From Tetrahymena elliotti 4EA (lineage: Eukaryota > Ciliophora > Oligohymenophorea > Hymenostomatida > Tetrahymenidae), in assembly GCA_000231825.2 (NCBI GenBank), contig JH720306.1, forward strand, positions 1,214,199 to 1,278,198: a stretch of 64,000 nucleotides of DNA, given 5' to 3'. Position 1 is the first letter of the stretch. The number at the start of each line of letters is the position of its first letter. The position numbers and the translations under genes are program-made. The notes beneath the pieces were generated by a model. It was not told the DNA's origin, made no database searches, and was given only the letters and a program-made list of their open reading frames with translations. This document shows, piece after piece, positions 63,753 through 64,000 of the stretch.

Positions 63753-64000
63753 TCAACGAGCTTCGTCTCTTGAGAAACTCTTAATCCAGAAAAGCTAAGC
63801 TCTTCTACATTAAGTATGGTCATATCTCAAAGCTTTACATTCTTTGTCTATGCCATCAGTAATGCAATATTTAAAATTTTAATGTTTTTTAAAGCAGGCA
63901 CTATTCATAACGCATTCAAGAAGCATTTCTCTGTCTTCATGACAAGCTTTTTAATATTTTCCTTCTTTAGGTCCAAAGTAATGGTCTACCTTTTAAAAGA
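63753..64000 (-). CDS. COA5/PET191-like twin-cysteine mitochondrial protein, 5' end beyond window
   Basis: C-terminal part of a gene running off the right edge; stop TGA at 63755-63753. The visible 82 codons include KACHEDREMLLECVMNSAC, CITDGIDKECKALRYD and QCRRAQLF, a Cys pattern (C-x10-C-x5-C, then C..C..C) matching COA5/PET191, which helps assemble cytochrome c oxidase in the mitochondrial intermembrane space. The C-terminus ends SFSRDEAR where the family has a similar ARFRG-type basic end. Upstream residues (DHYFGPKEGK) precede the domain, so the N-terminus may be longer than usual. Confidence 0.75.

Noticed and set aside
1..64000. Telomere repeats, chromosome breakage sequences, transposons, tRNA genes
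   Set aside because: No GGGGTT runs, no breakage motif, no transposase domain and no convincing tRNA internal promoter boxes were seen on reading both strands.

Overview
The window is a piece of a ciliate macronuclear genome, most likely Tetrahymena (T. thermophila or a close relative). The evidence is direct. Every convincing protein reads through TAA and TAG as glutamine and ends only at TGA. Intergenic DNA is extremely AT-rich. Introns are short, AT-rich, GT..AG, and sit at positions that restore conserved protein motifs. No bacterial feature types (operons, ribosome binding sites, CRISPR, insertion sequences) are present. Three runs of N are assembly gaps, and two of them fall inside repeated sequence. 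The gene models below were spliced by hand; complete models were checked for reading-frame consistency.

Layout. 0.2-3.4 kb: three-repeat Myb protein. 5.0-11.1 kb: two small four-helix membrane proteins flanking an AhpD/CMD-fold protein and a cluster of U6 snRNA genes (two whole or near-whole copies, one cut by a gap, one relic) with a shared TATA box and an upstream element. 13.4-16.7 kb: relic of a large, possibly PAS-domain, membrane protein gene. 17.2-18.5 kb: starch-binding domain plus dual-specificity phosphatase, a laforin/SEX4-type glucan phosphatase. 21-23 kb: a small unknown gene and a CDC50 flippase subunit, divergent. 23.3-27 kb: a coiled-coil protein with a decayed copy of its 3' end beside it. 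28.3-29.2 kb: PITH-domain protein. 29.6-35.4 kb: a 1907-residue Q/N-rich protein with a B-box-like zinc finger. 37.2-42.2 kb: a broken multi-pass membrane protein gene. 45-47.3 kb: mitotic cyclin with a KEN box in an easily missed first exon. 48.8-52.1 kb: calpain-like protein whose catalytic Cys and His are both replaced, with C-terminal membrane helices. 53.4-54.2 kb: short-repeat coiled-coil protein interrupted by a gap. 55.7-59.1 kb: 1134-residue coiled-coil protein. 60-61.2 kb: U1A/U2B'' spliceosomal protein. 62.6-63.1 kb: TMEM216/TMEM17-type ciliary transition-zone protein. 63.75 kb to the edge: COA5/PET191-like twin-cysteine protein, cut by the window end.

There are no operons; genes work independently. 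Thematic links are spliceosome parts (U6, U1A/U2B''), cell cycle and transcription (cyclin, 3R-Myb), membrane and cilium biology (CDC50, TMEM216) and glycogen metabolism (glucan phosphatase). The most notable items are the U6 array with its promoter architecture, the inactive calpain fused to membrane helices, the glucan phosphatase that combines laforin-like domain order with a SEX4-like active-site signature, and two large decaying genes.
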